Origin: an uncultured Flavobacteriales bacterium
GTDB taxonomy: Bacteria > Bacteroidota > Bacteroidia > Flavobacteriales > Weeksellaceae
DNA length: 37,854 nucleotides
Reading direction: 5' to 3'
Assembly (NCBI GenBank): GCA_937876095.1
Contig: CALFIE010000090.1
Location: forward strand, 1-37,854
The notes below the pieces were generated by a model. It had not been told where the DNA came from. It did not search any database and worked only from the letters and a program-made list of their open reading frames with translations. The translations under genes and the position numbers were made by a program. The stretch's first letter is position 1, and every line of letters begins with the position of its first letter. Of this stretch, positions 1 through 7,851 are shown piece after piece.

Positions 1-475
1 TATTTTTGGTTGCATAAAGAAATTCATCTGATTTGTTTTTCTGAGCTTCTGCCTTATATATAGAAATCATATTGCTATAACAAGTCAATAAGATTTTTTG
101 ATCTTTATCTTTTAATTCGGGGATTATTTTTTCAATTAAGTTTTTCTCCTCTTGTATTTTAGTAAAATCATCAAATTCAAGATATAAATATGCTTTGTAA
201 TAGGCAAGAACTCCCATTTCAAAACTATTTTCATTTACTTCATTTTCTAATTTTTCAATTAATTTTATATTTTCAACTAATTTATAAGCACTAAAGTTTT
301 TCATTATTTGTTGAAACTCTGGTGTATAATTTATTTGTGATGTTTTTGATTGAAAAATAGTAGATGTGATAAGAGAATCCTTGCTAGCGTAAATATCCTT
401 ACTCACATTAGCAGAAATAGTTATACTACAAAAAACCAAATAAAAAAGAGCGCAAAAAAAGTATTTTTTCTTCAT
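1..475 (-). CDS. Secreted protein of unknown function, N-terminal part only (runs off the left edge)
   Basis: An open frame reads from an ATG at 473-475 leftward to the edge of the window, about 158 codons without a stop. The protein begins MKKKYFFCALFYLVFCSITISA, a clear signal peptide (basic start, hydrophobic core, small residues before the likely cut). The rest is hydrophilic and Lys/Glu-rich with regularly spaced Tyr, Leu and Ala, as in stacked helical-hairpin (TPR-like) repeats. I do not recognise the family. In flavobacteria such a start often belongs to long periplasmic TPR proteins, some of which end in a membrane helix and a DNA-binding domain, but the C-terminus lies outside the window. 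A TAATTTTG box 38 bases upstream of the ATG (514-521) supports this start. Confidence 0.75.
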   Translation of the reverse strand, partial: MKKKYFFCALFYLVFCSITISANVSKDIYASKDSLITSTIFQSKTSQINYTPEFQQIMKNFSAYKLVENIKLIEKLENEVNENSFEMGVLAYYKAYLYLEFDDFTKIQEEKNLIEKIIPELKDKDQKILLTCYSNMISIYKAEAQKNKSDEFLYATKN

Positions 476-513
476 AAATAGTGCCTTAAGCAAGTGAAAT
501 ATGACTTCAATCA

Positions 514-521
514 CAAAATTA
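514..521 (-). promoter_or_regulatory. -7 promoter box (TAATTTTG) of the left-edge gene
   Basis: The minus strand reads TAATTTTG, a full match to the Bacteroidetes -7 consensus TAnnTTTG, 38 bases before the ATG at 475. No clear TTG is present 17-23 bases further upstream, where an A-run lies instead. Confidence 0.45.
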
Positions 522-610
522 ATTTATTTTTTTTTTAAATAGTGGTAAAAAACAAGAAATTACTACAAAAAAAATAAAAATATCAAGTTAATCAAACTTA
601 TATGGTACAT

Positions 611-640
611 AAAAAAGTCACCTATTTGGTGACTTTTTTT
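611..640 (-). terminator. Intrinsic terminator after atpC, also usable from the plus strand
   Basis: A perfect hairpin, AAAAAAGTCACC / GGTGACTTTTTT with a five-base loop, starts 27 bases past the atpC stop. It is A/T-flanked on both sides, so it could stop transcripts in both directions. In context it ends the atpD-atpC unit. Confidence 0.85.
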
Positions 641-666
641 ATTAAAAATTCGTATTTTCTGAATGA

Positions 667-948
667 TTACTCGCAGAGAATAATTCCTTTATTATTATTA
701 AATTCTACCACTCCACTTTTTACCGCAAAAGAAAATACACTGTCTTTCTCGTTTTCTTTATTGAAAAACTTACCAAAATTATCTGCAATTTGGTTGGTGT
801 ACAGTTTTACTTTACCACTATTTAGTGATGCAACAATTGCAGCGTGATCTTTCTTGATATGGAAATCACCATTTTTACCAGGTAGCAAAACAGATTGCAC
901 TTCTCCTTCAAAAACAACCGATTCCGGAGTCAAAATTTTTATATTCAT
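667..948 (-). CDS. atpC: ATP synthase F1 subunit epsilon
   Basis: 93 residues. This is the central-stalk subunit that couples rotation of the F1 head to the membrane ring and can restrain ATP hydrolysis. The N-terminal beta-sandwich domain is recognisable: MNIKILTPESVVFEG, then LLPGKNGDFHIKKDHAA, the conserved glycine/histidine stretch. The protein is shorter than the roughly 135-residue enterobacterial form and lacks most of the C-terminal two-helix inhibitory domain, as is usual in Bacteroidetes. It lies 85 bases after atpD on the same strand, so the two are almost certainly co-transcribed. The gap between them holds a heptameric repeat. The other F1Fo genes are not here, which fits the split atp operon of this phylum. 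A terminator follows at 611-640. Confidence 0.95.
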   Translation of the reverse strand: MNIKILTPESVVFEGEVQSVLLPGKNGDFHIKKDHAAIVASLNSGKVKLYTNQIADNFGKFFNKENEKDSVFSFAVKSGVVEFNNNKGIILCE

Positions 949-949
949 A

Positions 950-1023
950 TCTTATAGATTTGAGATATCAGATTGCAGATTATAGACAAATATTCTGTTG
1001 TCTGAAATCTGAAATCTTGTGTC
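950..1023 (-). repeat. Heptad-periodic imperfect inverted repeat between atpD and atpC
   Basis: On the minus strand this gap reads as seven-base units: AGATTTC twice, then related AGA units, then four units of the type xAATCTx in the opposite sense. The two halves form an imperfect hairpin (about 18 of 24 positions pair) around an AT-rich loop. Repeats of the form AGATTTC/CAGATTT occur between genes in many flavobacterial genomes (from general knowledge, not checked here). It sits inside an operon, so it would be present in the mRNA. Confidence 0.6.
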
Positions 1024-1033
1024 TAAATTTTAA

Positions 1034-2542
1034 TTAAGCGTTTTCTGCCAACAATTTTTGTCCAGCTTCTATCGCTTCTTCTATCGTACCTTTTAAGTTA
1101 AAAGCAGATTCAGGAATATGATCTAATTCCCCATCAATAATCATATTAAATCCTTTGATGGTATCTTTGATATCTACCAATGCTCCTTTCAGACCTGTAA
1201 ATTGCTCTGCAACGTGGAAAGGTTGAGATAAAAATCTTTGTACTTTTCTAGCTCTGTATACTACCAATTTATCTTCCTCAGAAAGTTCTTCCATACCTAA
1301 AATTGCGATAATATCTTGCAATGCTTTGTATCTCTGTAGAATTTCTTTTACTCTTTGTGCACAATCGTAATGGTCATGACCAATAACTTCTGGTGTCAAA
1401 ATTCTAGAAGTAGAAGCCAATGGATCTACTGCAGGATAAATACCTAGAGAAGCAATTTTTCTATCGAGTACTGTAGTTGCATCTAAGTGCGCAAAAGTAG
1501 TTGCAGGTGCAGGATCGGTTAAGTCATCTGCAGGTACATAAATAGCTTGTACCGATGTAATTGAACCATTTTTGGTAGAAGTAATACGCTCTTGCATAGC
1601 TCCCATTTCTGAAGCCAAAGTTGGTTGATAACCTACTGCAGAAGGCATTCTACCAAGAAGTGCAGATACTTCTGAACCAGCTTGTGTAAATCTAAAGATA
1701 TTATCTACAAAGAAAAGTACATCTCTACCTTGACCTTGTCCGTCTCCATCTCTGAAATATTCTGCAATGGTAAGACCAGAAAGTGCTACTCTAGCTCTTG
1801 CTCCAGGTGGTTCGTTCATCTGTCCGAAAACGAAAGTACATTTTGAATCTTTCATTTCTTCTAGATTTACTTTAGAAAGATCCCAACCTCCATTTTCCAT
1901 AGAGTGCATGAAATCTTCACCATATTTTATAATTCCAGATTCTAACATCTCTCTCAAAAGGTCGTTTCCTTCTCTGGTTCTTTCGCCAACTCCAGCAAAA
2001 ACAGAAAGTCCACCGTGTCCTTTTGCAATATTATTAATCAATTCCTGAATCAAAACTGTTTTACCAACTCCTGCTCCACCAAACAATCCAATTTTACCAC
2101 CTTTTGCATAAGGCTCAATTAGGTCGATAACTTTGATACCTGTGAAAAGTACCTCTGCAGAAGTAGAAAGTTGATCAAATTTTGGAGCTTCTCTGTGGAT
2201 TGGCAATTCGGTAACTTTTGCAACATTTGGAATACCATCTATTGCATCTCCTACTACATTGAACAATCTACCATAAACACCTTCACCAGTTGGCATGGTA
2301 ATTTGTTTTCCGAAACCAATTACTTCTTGGCCACGTTGTAAACCATCGGTAGCATCCATAGCGATACATCTTACAGAATCCTGACCAATGTGTTGCTCTA
2401 CTTCTAGTATTACTTTTTCGCCATTATGTTTTGTGATTTCTAGTGCATCATAAATTCTTGGAAGTTCTTCAGCATCCTGAAAAACAACATCGATTACCGG
2501 ACCGATAATTTGAGAAATTTTTCCTTTAATTTGGTTTGACAT
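1034..2542 (-). CDS. atpD: ATP synthase F1 subunit beta
   Basis: 502 residues from the ATG at 2540-2542. This is the catalytic nucleotide-binding subunit of F1. Motifs seen are the Walker A GGAGVGKT (about residues 155-162), the GERTREGNDL segment, the Walker B region ending LFFVDNIFRF, and ALLGRMPSAVGYQPTLA. The frame stays open upstream to a TTG at 2584, but that extension (MGSFFIFAKPKN...) is not beta-like, and the promoter box at 2563-2570 lies inside it. The conserved start MSNQIKGKISQIIGPVIDV is therefore chosen. It is first in an atpD-atpC operon, divergent from ribF. Confidence 0.97.
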   Translation of the reverse strand: MSNQIKGKISQIIGPVIDVVFQDAEELPRIYDALEITKHNGEKVILEVEQHIGQDSVRCIAMDATDGLQRGQEVIGFGKQITMPTGEGVYGRLFNVVGDAIDGIPNVAKVTELPIHREAPKFDQLSTSAEVLFTGIKVIDLIEPYAKGGKIGLFGGAGVGKTVLIQELINNIAKGHGGLSVFAGVGERTREGNDLLREMLESGIIKYGEDFMHSMENGGWDLSKVNLEEMKDSKCTFVFGQMNEPPGARARVALSGLTIAEYFRDGDGQGQGRDVLFFVDNIFRFTQAGSEVSALLGRMPSAVGYQPTLASEMGAMQERITSTKNGSITSVQAIYVPADDLTDPAPATTFAHLDATTVLDRKIASLGIYPAVDPLASTSRILTPEVIGHDHYDCAQRVKEILQRYKALQDIIAILGMEELSEEDKLVVYRARKVQRFLSQPFHVAEQFTGLKGALVDIKDTIKGFNMIIDGELDHIPESAFNLKGTIEEAIEAGQKLLAENA

Positions 2543-2562
2543 TGCTAAATTTTTTGGTTTTG

Positions 2563-2570
2563 CAAATATA
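2563..2570 (-). promoter_or_regulatory. -7 promoter box (TATATTTG) of atpD-atpC
   Basis: The minus strand reads TATATTTG 20 bases before the atpD ATG, with a TTG about 18 bases further upstream, matching TTG-N17-23-TAnnTTTG. The predicted leader is only about 14 bases. Confidence 0.7.
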
Positions 2571-2616
2571 AAGAAACTTCCCAAATCTACAATTGCTTAA
2601 AAAGAAGATTTTTATC

Positions 2617-2649
2617 ATATTTGCAAACAAATTTTTATGTTTTATTTGC
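2617..2649 (+). promoter_or_regulatory. Probable ribF promoter region
   Basis: Two near-consensus boxes lie in tandem in front of ribF: CATATTTG and TTTATTTG (one mismatch each to TAnnTTTG). The first TTTG is 17 bases from the second box and could serve as its -33 element. Which is used cannot be decided by eye. Confidence 0.35.
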
Positions 2650-2701
2650 GTTCTATTTTTAGTAATTGCAGAAAACAACCATACAAACGAAAATCTGTAT
2701 T

Positions 2702-3625
2702 TTGAAAATCATCAAAGAATTTTCTGAAAACCTTCACAACAAACCATTGGTAATCACTTTGGGGATGTTTGATGGTGTTCATCTTGGGCATATTTCCATC
2801 ATTAATCAACTCAAAAAAATTGCCCAAAAAAGTAATTTGCAGCCTGCAATTCTAACATTTTGGCCACATCCTAGGAAGGTTTTTAATCCTAATGAACCAT
2901 TGAAATTGCTCAATACTTTAGATGAAAAATTAGCATTGCTAGAAAAAAATGGCGTTGAATACCTTTTTTTGAAAGAATTTGATGAAGATTTCAGAAATCT
3001 AAGTGCTGAAGATTTTGTAGAAGATATTTTAATTAAAAAATTGAATACCAAACATATCATAATAGGTTACGACCACGTTTTCGGAAAAAATAAATCGGGA
3101 AATTTTGATTTGTTGAAAAAATTGGCTCTCAAATTAGATTACGATGTAGAACAATTAGAAGCGATAACTGCTGAAAACCACCAAAACATCAGTTCTACGA
3201 GAATAAGAACTGCGCTTTCCGAAGGAAATATCGTAGAAGCCAACCAAATGTTGGGTTACCATTACCAAATTTCGGGCAAGGTAGTTCATGGTAAAAAATT
3301 AGGAAGAACCATAGGTTATCCTACCGCAAATTTGGAGATAGACGAACTGAAATTGCTCCCAAAAAATGGTGCATATATTGTTGAAGTACACCACAATAAC
3401 AACTTTTATAGAGGAATGTTGAGTATAGGAACCAATCCTACTGTAAATGGTGAAAAACTCACTGTAGAAGTCTATATTCTTGATTTTGATCAGAACATTT
3501 ATGATGAAGAAATTACGGTAAAATTCCGAGATTTTCTGCACGAGGAAATCAAATTTGAAAATCTTGAAAAACTCATCGAAAAATTAGATGATGACAAAAA
3601 AAGAACTGAAAATTTTGAGTATTAA
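2702..3625 (+). CDS. ribF: Bifunctional riboflavin kinase / FAD synthetase
   Basis: About 307 residues. It converts riboflavin to FMN and FMN to FAD in the cytoplasm. The N-terminal adenylyltransferase domain has LGMFDGVHLGH (HxGH-type nucleotide site) and later the NISSTRIRTAL segment. The C-terminal kinase domain has GRTIGYPTANLEI and NGAYIVEV, then the GMLSIGTNPTV block. The start is unusual: no ATG exists before the M of GMFDGVHLG, which is too far in. The choices are TTG at 2666 or TTG at 2702. The latter gives (M)KIIKEFSEN, the length and N-terminus typical of this family, and I prefer it. The gene is divergent from atpD and convergent with the DUF3857 gene, and looks monocistronic. Confidence 0.93.
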   Translation: MKIIKEFSENLHNKPLVITLGMFDGVHLGHISIINQLKKIAQKSNLQPAILTFWPHPRKVFNPNEPLKLLNTLDEKLALLEKNGVEYLFLKEFDEDFRNLSAEDFVEDILIKKLNTKHIIIGYDHVFGKNKSGNFDLLKKLALKLDYDVEQLEAITAENHQNISSTRIRTALSEGNIVEANQMLGYHYQISGKVVHGKKLGRTIGYPTANLEIDELKLLPKNGAYIVEVHHNNNFYRGMLSIGTNPTVNGEKLTVEVYILDFDQNIYDEEITVKFRDFLHEEIKFENLEKLIEKLDDDKKRTENFEY

Positions 3626-3658
3626 CAGTTCTTTTTATTTTATTTTATTTTTTGTCTT

Positions 3659-6600
3659 TTATTTATATCCTAAAATCTGCGCTTCTAAGTGCAATACTTC
3701 ATCTACATATTTCTTAAATGCAGGATATTCTGCTGCTGAAATAGTATCCCAAGGTGTATGATTTTTTTTTGAAACTTTCAATTTGTTGGGTTCCAAAAGT
3801 TCAAATTTCAGTTCATAGGTGTGGTTTTTATATGTCAATTCCGAATTTTGAGGAATTTCTGTAAATTTCAATGGTGATGGTAGATTAAGGGTTAACTCTT
3901 CTACATAATCGGTATTAGTTTCATAATTTGGATACAGAATATCAAAATTTCTGGTTTCTAATGCAACCAAATTATTGGTATACGATTTCAAAACAAAAGG
4001 AATGTTGGTAATATTTAGACTTCCTACTGTTTGTGGTTTTTCAGAAATTGAAAATTCAGATTCCAGCAGAAGTGGATTTTTAGTTAAATCTCTTCCGCTA
4101 ATTGCTTTGGTACTTTTTACCACCACCGTTTTATTCAGATTTTCAGCAAACATTTCTTCTGCATTATTTTTTCTGATTTGATCGGTAACTTCATCTGAAT
4201 ATTGCTCGTTGTAATAGGCTTTTCCGCTACCAAAAAGTGAAATCACATTTTTAACATTGAGTCCTGATTCCGAAATCGAAACCTGAGAACTTGTAGAAAT
4301 GGTTGGCAAAAGTTGGTTTTCTGCAGGTAAATTGATGATAGTCGCATTTTCGTTTTCCAGTTTATTTCCAATTACCAAAGCTTGTGCCTTATAATTGGCT
4401 GTTATAAGCGATTTGAATGGCAAATATTTATCAGTAAGTTCCAGATAGGTTTCTTTACCATCTAAATTGGTTTTGATAATACAATGATTAAAATCTATAA
4501 TTGGCATTGCCAAATAATTTTTTGCATTGGGATTGGTAGAAACCAAAACCATATTGGATTTCAGCCCTGCTTGTTGTCCTAATACCATAAATAGTGCAGA
4601 AACATCTTTGCAATCACCCAATTTTGAAATGATGGTTTTTGATGGTTTTTGAGGAATAAAACCACTTTGTCTGAAATCTACCGAACTATAATTGATGTTC
4701 TTTTCGATATAATTGTAGATTTTTTCGGCTTTTTGTTCATCGGTCAATCCTGAAATTCCTGTTGGGAAAATTTCATTGAAAGCTTCTTTGGTGGTTTCAT
4801 CTGATACGGTTACTTTTTTTACCAAATCAGCATACCAATTGGCAATTTCTGACCAAGAATTGATGGTATTTACTTTTATTTGGGTGGCAATATCTGCATA
4901 TTCTGGTGAGAACGATTCTTCTGCTGGAATTGGTTGTAGGTTTTTCAACGACCAAGTGGTGTATTTTTTACCATTGATTTTTTTACTGGTAGGATTTACA
5001 GATCCATTTAAAATTTTAGCATTAAAATGTTCTTTTTCTGGAGTAATGACGGTGAATGTAGATTCTACAACAGGATAATAACTATTGAAATAAGAAGTTA
5101 GATTGAAATCTTTGTAAAATCTACCCGATGTTCTCTCATAACTTTCGGTTTGTACTATTACAACGTCTCCAACTTCAAGATTAGAAAATACAATGCTTTC
5201 TTTGTTGTTTTCTCCGTTAGAAATAGATCCATTTTTCTTTAGTACTTCTGCTTTTTTCAGAAAATCATCATAATTGATGTTGTATTCTTTCAATTCTTCT
5301 ATTCCTTTTTCAGAAGTAATTTCAAAAGCATAAGTATTCCTTTTTTTGTAACCACCTTCTGGGAAAACATTCACAATATACTCATCTAAAAGTGTGGTAA
5401 CTCCTTTTTCACCTTTCATAGTCGTATTTCTACGAGCTGCCACCAATTTGTGCAAATCTTCGGTTGCGACATTGTTTATTTCGTCGGTAGAATTGGTAAT
5501 ATTTTGCAAAGTACTCATCACTTCTGCATCTGATGAATTATGTGTAAGCGATTCTCTAAGGTATTTTTCTGCTTCCACCGGTTTATTCATAGTGCTGTAC
5601 AACATTGCTTTTCTCGACAAAGCATTAGCAGAATAGGGAAAATTTGCAAGTGATTCATCTATCTGATTCATTGCCTGATCGTATTTTTGCTCTTTTATAT
5701 ATTGTTCTGCAAGGCTAAGTCTAAAATTATTATTATACGGAAATTCATTTATCAAGCGTAATAATACGGCATTTGCATCGTCATTTCTATTTGCAGATTT
5801 ATATTTTTCAACCAATGTTGCTGCTAATTTTGGATTTTCTATTTTTTCTAAAAAATCTTCAAGTACTTTGATGGTATTCCTACCATTTATAGGTTGGGTA
5901 TCGTACAATGAAACGAAACTTGAGAGATAAGTTTGATTGTTATAAGATGCTGCGCGAAATTTATCCAAGTCAGAAATCATACTGGATGCATCTGCTTTTT
6001 TGAGTGCAGTGATCATATTCAGTAGGTAAACAAAGGGAGTTGCTTTGGTTTTGCTCAATCTTGTGCTTAATTTTTCAATATCCTTTACATTAGCATTATC
6101 AAAAAAATCTTTTTGAGTAAATTTGCCAATATCTACTAAATAATAGTCTGGATCATCAGTCTCAATATTTTTAAGTACTTCAACTGCTTTTTCATTTTCT
6201 TTCAATTTTTCGTAATAATTCATAAGCATTACCCTTACCAAAGTAGATTTTGGATATAATTTCAGTAGATTATCTATTTCTTTTTTAGCATTTCTGTTTT
6301 GCCTGTTGTTCAGATAACCATAGGATAGCAATATTTGGTTTAGTGCAGAATTTGGGTTTTCTGCAATTTTCTTTTCAAAATATTTCTCAAAATTCAATTT
6401 CATCAATTGTGGTGCAACTTTCTCGGTGGTACTTTTGGTGTAATCATGATAGGTATCATCATATTTCAGATCAGTTAATCGTACAAAGTTTTCATCATAA
6501 ATATCACAAAGAATAAGTGCAGTATTTCTATTTACTTCGGTTTTTAGTAATAGTCTGTTTATTCCCTTTTGTAATCGTACTTTTACCAAAAAAGAACCCG

Positions 6601-7384
6601 ATTCTTGATCGGTATTGTCTTTTGCTACAATTTCTACATCATTTAGAAAAGCTTTATAATTGGTAATTCCGGTGATTTCCAAAAGAACCGTTCTATCTTC
6701 TGGAGCTTCTATAAAACTCTGTGCATAAACAATTCCGTTGCCATATTCTGCTTCATTCATAAAAATATGATAACCTTCTTTTTGTGCATTCTTAGGATTA
6801 TACCAATTTACTTTTCCTAAACTATTTGCATTGAATAATTTATTGTTTTTAGCATATAATTCTGGTTCATATTCGGTATCCATTCCGCTTCCATTCAGAT
6901 TTTCGAACACTCCTGCAATTTGCCATTTGTTTACTGATTTTATTTTGCTTTCATCTATTTTTTTACGTCGCATTTCATCTAAAATAATTTTCATATAGCG
7001 TACAGTTGCGTCTTCTGCATATTTGCTATTTCCCAATAAATCACCTTTTACAAAGGTATTATCATCAAATCCTGTTTTACCAACATCTCCCAAGAAATAG
7101 GGTTGTGAAATCAGTGGAAACAAGTAAGCTCTATCTGGAGCAATTTTTATAAAATTTTGGGTAAACACTTCATCAAATGCCAATTGTCCCATTTCTGCAT
7201 CTATCATTGCATCTATCACCAAAGCGTCTATATTGGTGTTTTTTTGGGTTACAAGTGTTTTATTAAATAATTGTCTGGCTTCAACTCGTTTGTTATTTAA
7301 TAACAAGTTAAGTACCTTATTTTCATTTACCTGAGCGAAAACTATCGCCGAAAAAAAAGTAAAAATAAATGCGCTAAATTTCAT
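3659..7384 (-). CDS. Large periplasmic protein with TPR repeats, DUF3857 and transglutaminase-like domain
   Basis: 1241 residues, beginning with a signal peptide (MKFSAFIFTFFSAIVFAQ). Residues of roughly 340-640 look like tetratricopeptide helical repeats (for example YLNNRQNRNAKKEIDNLLKL and the ALSRKAMLYSTMNKPVEAEK region). A DUF3857-type beta domain follows around 690-860, then a transglutaminase-like core with the probable triad Cys925 (GDCKD), His967 (FNHCI) and Asp985 (ELTD). A C-terminal beta-rich region follows. The intact triad suggests a functional thiol enzyme, but for this family the substrate is not established and I do not assign one. The gene starts 12 bases after the YjbR-family gene, so both are probably one transcript. 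Convergent with ribF. Confidence 0.9.
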   Translation of the reverse strand: MKFSAFIFTFFSAIVFAQVNENKVLNLLLNNKRVEARQLFNKTLVTQKNTNIDALVIDAMIDAEMGQLAFDEVFTQNFIKIAPDRAYLFPLISQPYFLGDVGKTGFDDNTFVKGDLLGNSKYAEDATVRYMKIILDEMRRKKIDESKIKSVNKWQIAGVFENLNGSGMDTEYEPELYAKNNKLFNANSLGKVNWYNPKNAQKEGYHIFMNEAEYGNGIVYAQSFIEAPEDRTVLLEITGITNYKAFLNDVEIVAKDNTDQESGSFLVKVRLQKGINRLLLKTEVNRNTALILCDIYDENFVRLTDLKYDDTYHDYTKSTTEKVAPQLMKLNFEKYFEKKIAENPNSALNQILLSYGYLNNRQNRNAKKEIDNLLKLYPKSTLVRVMLMNYYEKLKENEKAVEVLKNIETDDPDYYLVDIGKFTQKDFFDNANVKDIEKLSTRLSKTKATPFVYLLNMITALKKADASSMISDLDKFRAASYNNQTYLSSFVSLYDTQPINGRNTIKVLEDFLEKIENPKLAATLVEKYKSANRNDDANAVLLRLINEFPYNNNFRLSLAEQYIKEQKYDQAMNQIDESLANFPYSANALSRKAMLYSTMNKPVEAEKYLRESLTHNSSDAEVMSTLQNITNSTDEINNVATEDLHKLVAARRNTTMKGEKGVTTLLDEYIVNVFPEGGYKKRNTYAFEITSEKGIEELKEYNINYDDFLKKAEVLKKNGSISNGENNKESIVFSNLEVGDVVIVQTESYERTSGRFYKDFNLTSYFNSYYPVVESTFTVITPEKEHFNAKILNGSVNPTSKKINGKKYTTWSLKNLQPIPAEESFSPEYADIATQIKVNTINSWSEIANWYADLVKKVTVSDETTKEAFNEIFPTGISGLTDEQKAEKIYNYIEKNINYSSVDFRQSGFIPQKPSKTIISKLGDCKDVSALFMVLGQQAGLKSNMVLVSTNPNAKNYLAMPIIDFNHCIIKTNLDGKETYLELTDKYLPFKSLITANYKAQALVIGNKLENENATIINLPAENQLLPTISTSSQVSISESGLNVKNVISLFGSGKAYYNEQYSDEVTDQIRKNNAEEMFAENLNKTVVVKSTKAISGRDLTKNPLLLESEFSISEKPQTVGSLNITNIPFVLKSYTNNLVALETRNFDILYPNYETNTDYVEELTLNLPSPLKFTEIPQNSELTYKNHTYELKFELLEPNKLKVSKKNHTPWDTISAAEYPAFKKYVDEVLHLEAQILGYK

Positions 7385-7396
7385 ATTATAATTGTG

Positions 7397-7747
7397 TTAA
7401 CTGTTGATTTCCTGTTGTAATTTTTTAGGGAGCGATTTCAAAACCAAATCATAGGAATGATCGATAATTTTTTTAATCAAATCTGGTTTCAATCCTTCTG
7501 TTTGTACAGAGTTCCAGTGTTTTTTACTCATATGATAACCAGGTGTAATTTGTGGAAATTGTTCTCGCAACTCCAAACTCCAATCAGGATCTGCTTTTGC
7601 ATTGAAAAATGCAGGATACCAATCTAATGAACAAAGGAGAAAGATTTTTCCACCGATTTTGAACACCAAAACTTCAGGTCCAAAAGGAAAACATTCTTCT
7701 ACTCCTTTTTTTTGTAAACAATGGTTACGGATTTCTTCTAGCGTCAT
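7397..7747 (-). CDS. MmcQ/YjbR family protein
   Basis: 116 residues, the usual length for this family of small cytoplasmic proteins with a CyaY-like/double-wing fold. Typical features are the opening EEIRNHCLQKKGVEECFPFG, the FKIGGKIF strand, and the C-terminal GYHMSKKHWNSV. The family is often labelled DNA-binding by fold, but its biological role is not settled. It is upstream of and nearly abutting the DUF3857 gene on the same strand, which suggests co-transcription rather than a shared function. Confidence 0.88.
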   Translation of the reverse strand: MTLEEIRNHCLQKKGVEECFPFGPEVLVFKIGGKIFLLCSLDWYPAFFNAKADPDWSLELREQFPQITPGYHMSKKHWNSVQTEGLKPDLIKKIIDHSYDLVLKSLPKKLQQEINS

Positions 7748-7851
7748 ACAAATTTTTGATGCCTAAATTAATAAAACTAATAATGTATTACCGAAAATTA
7801 GTAAAAAATTGGTCTAATTACTATTTTCACCAAAAATATTATAATAAATTT

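Noticed and set aside
2543..2584. Upstream extension of atpD by 14 codons to a TTG
   Set aside because: The added residues are not beta-subunit-like and the promoter box (2563-2570) lies within them; the ATG at 2542 gives the conserved N-terminus.
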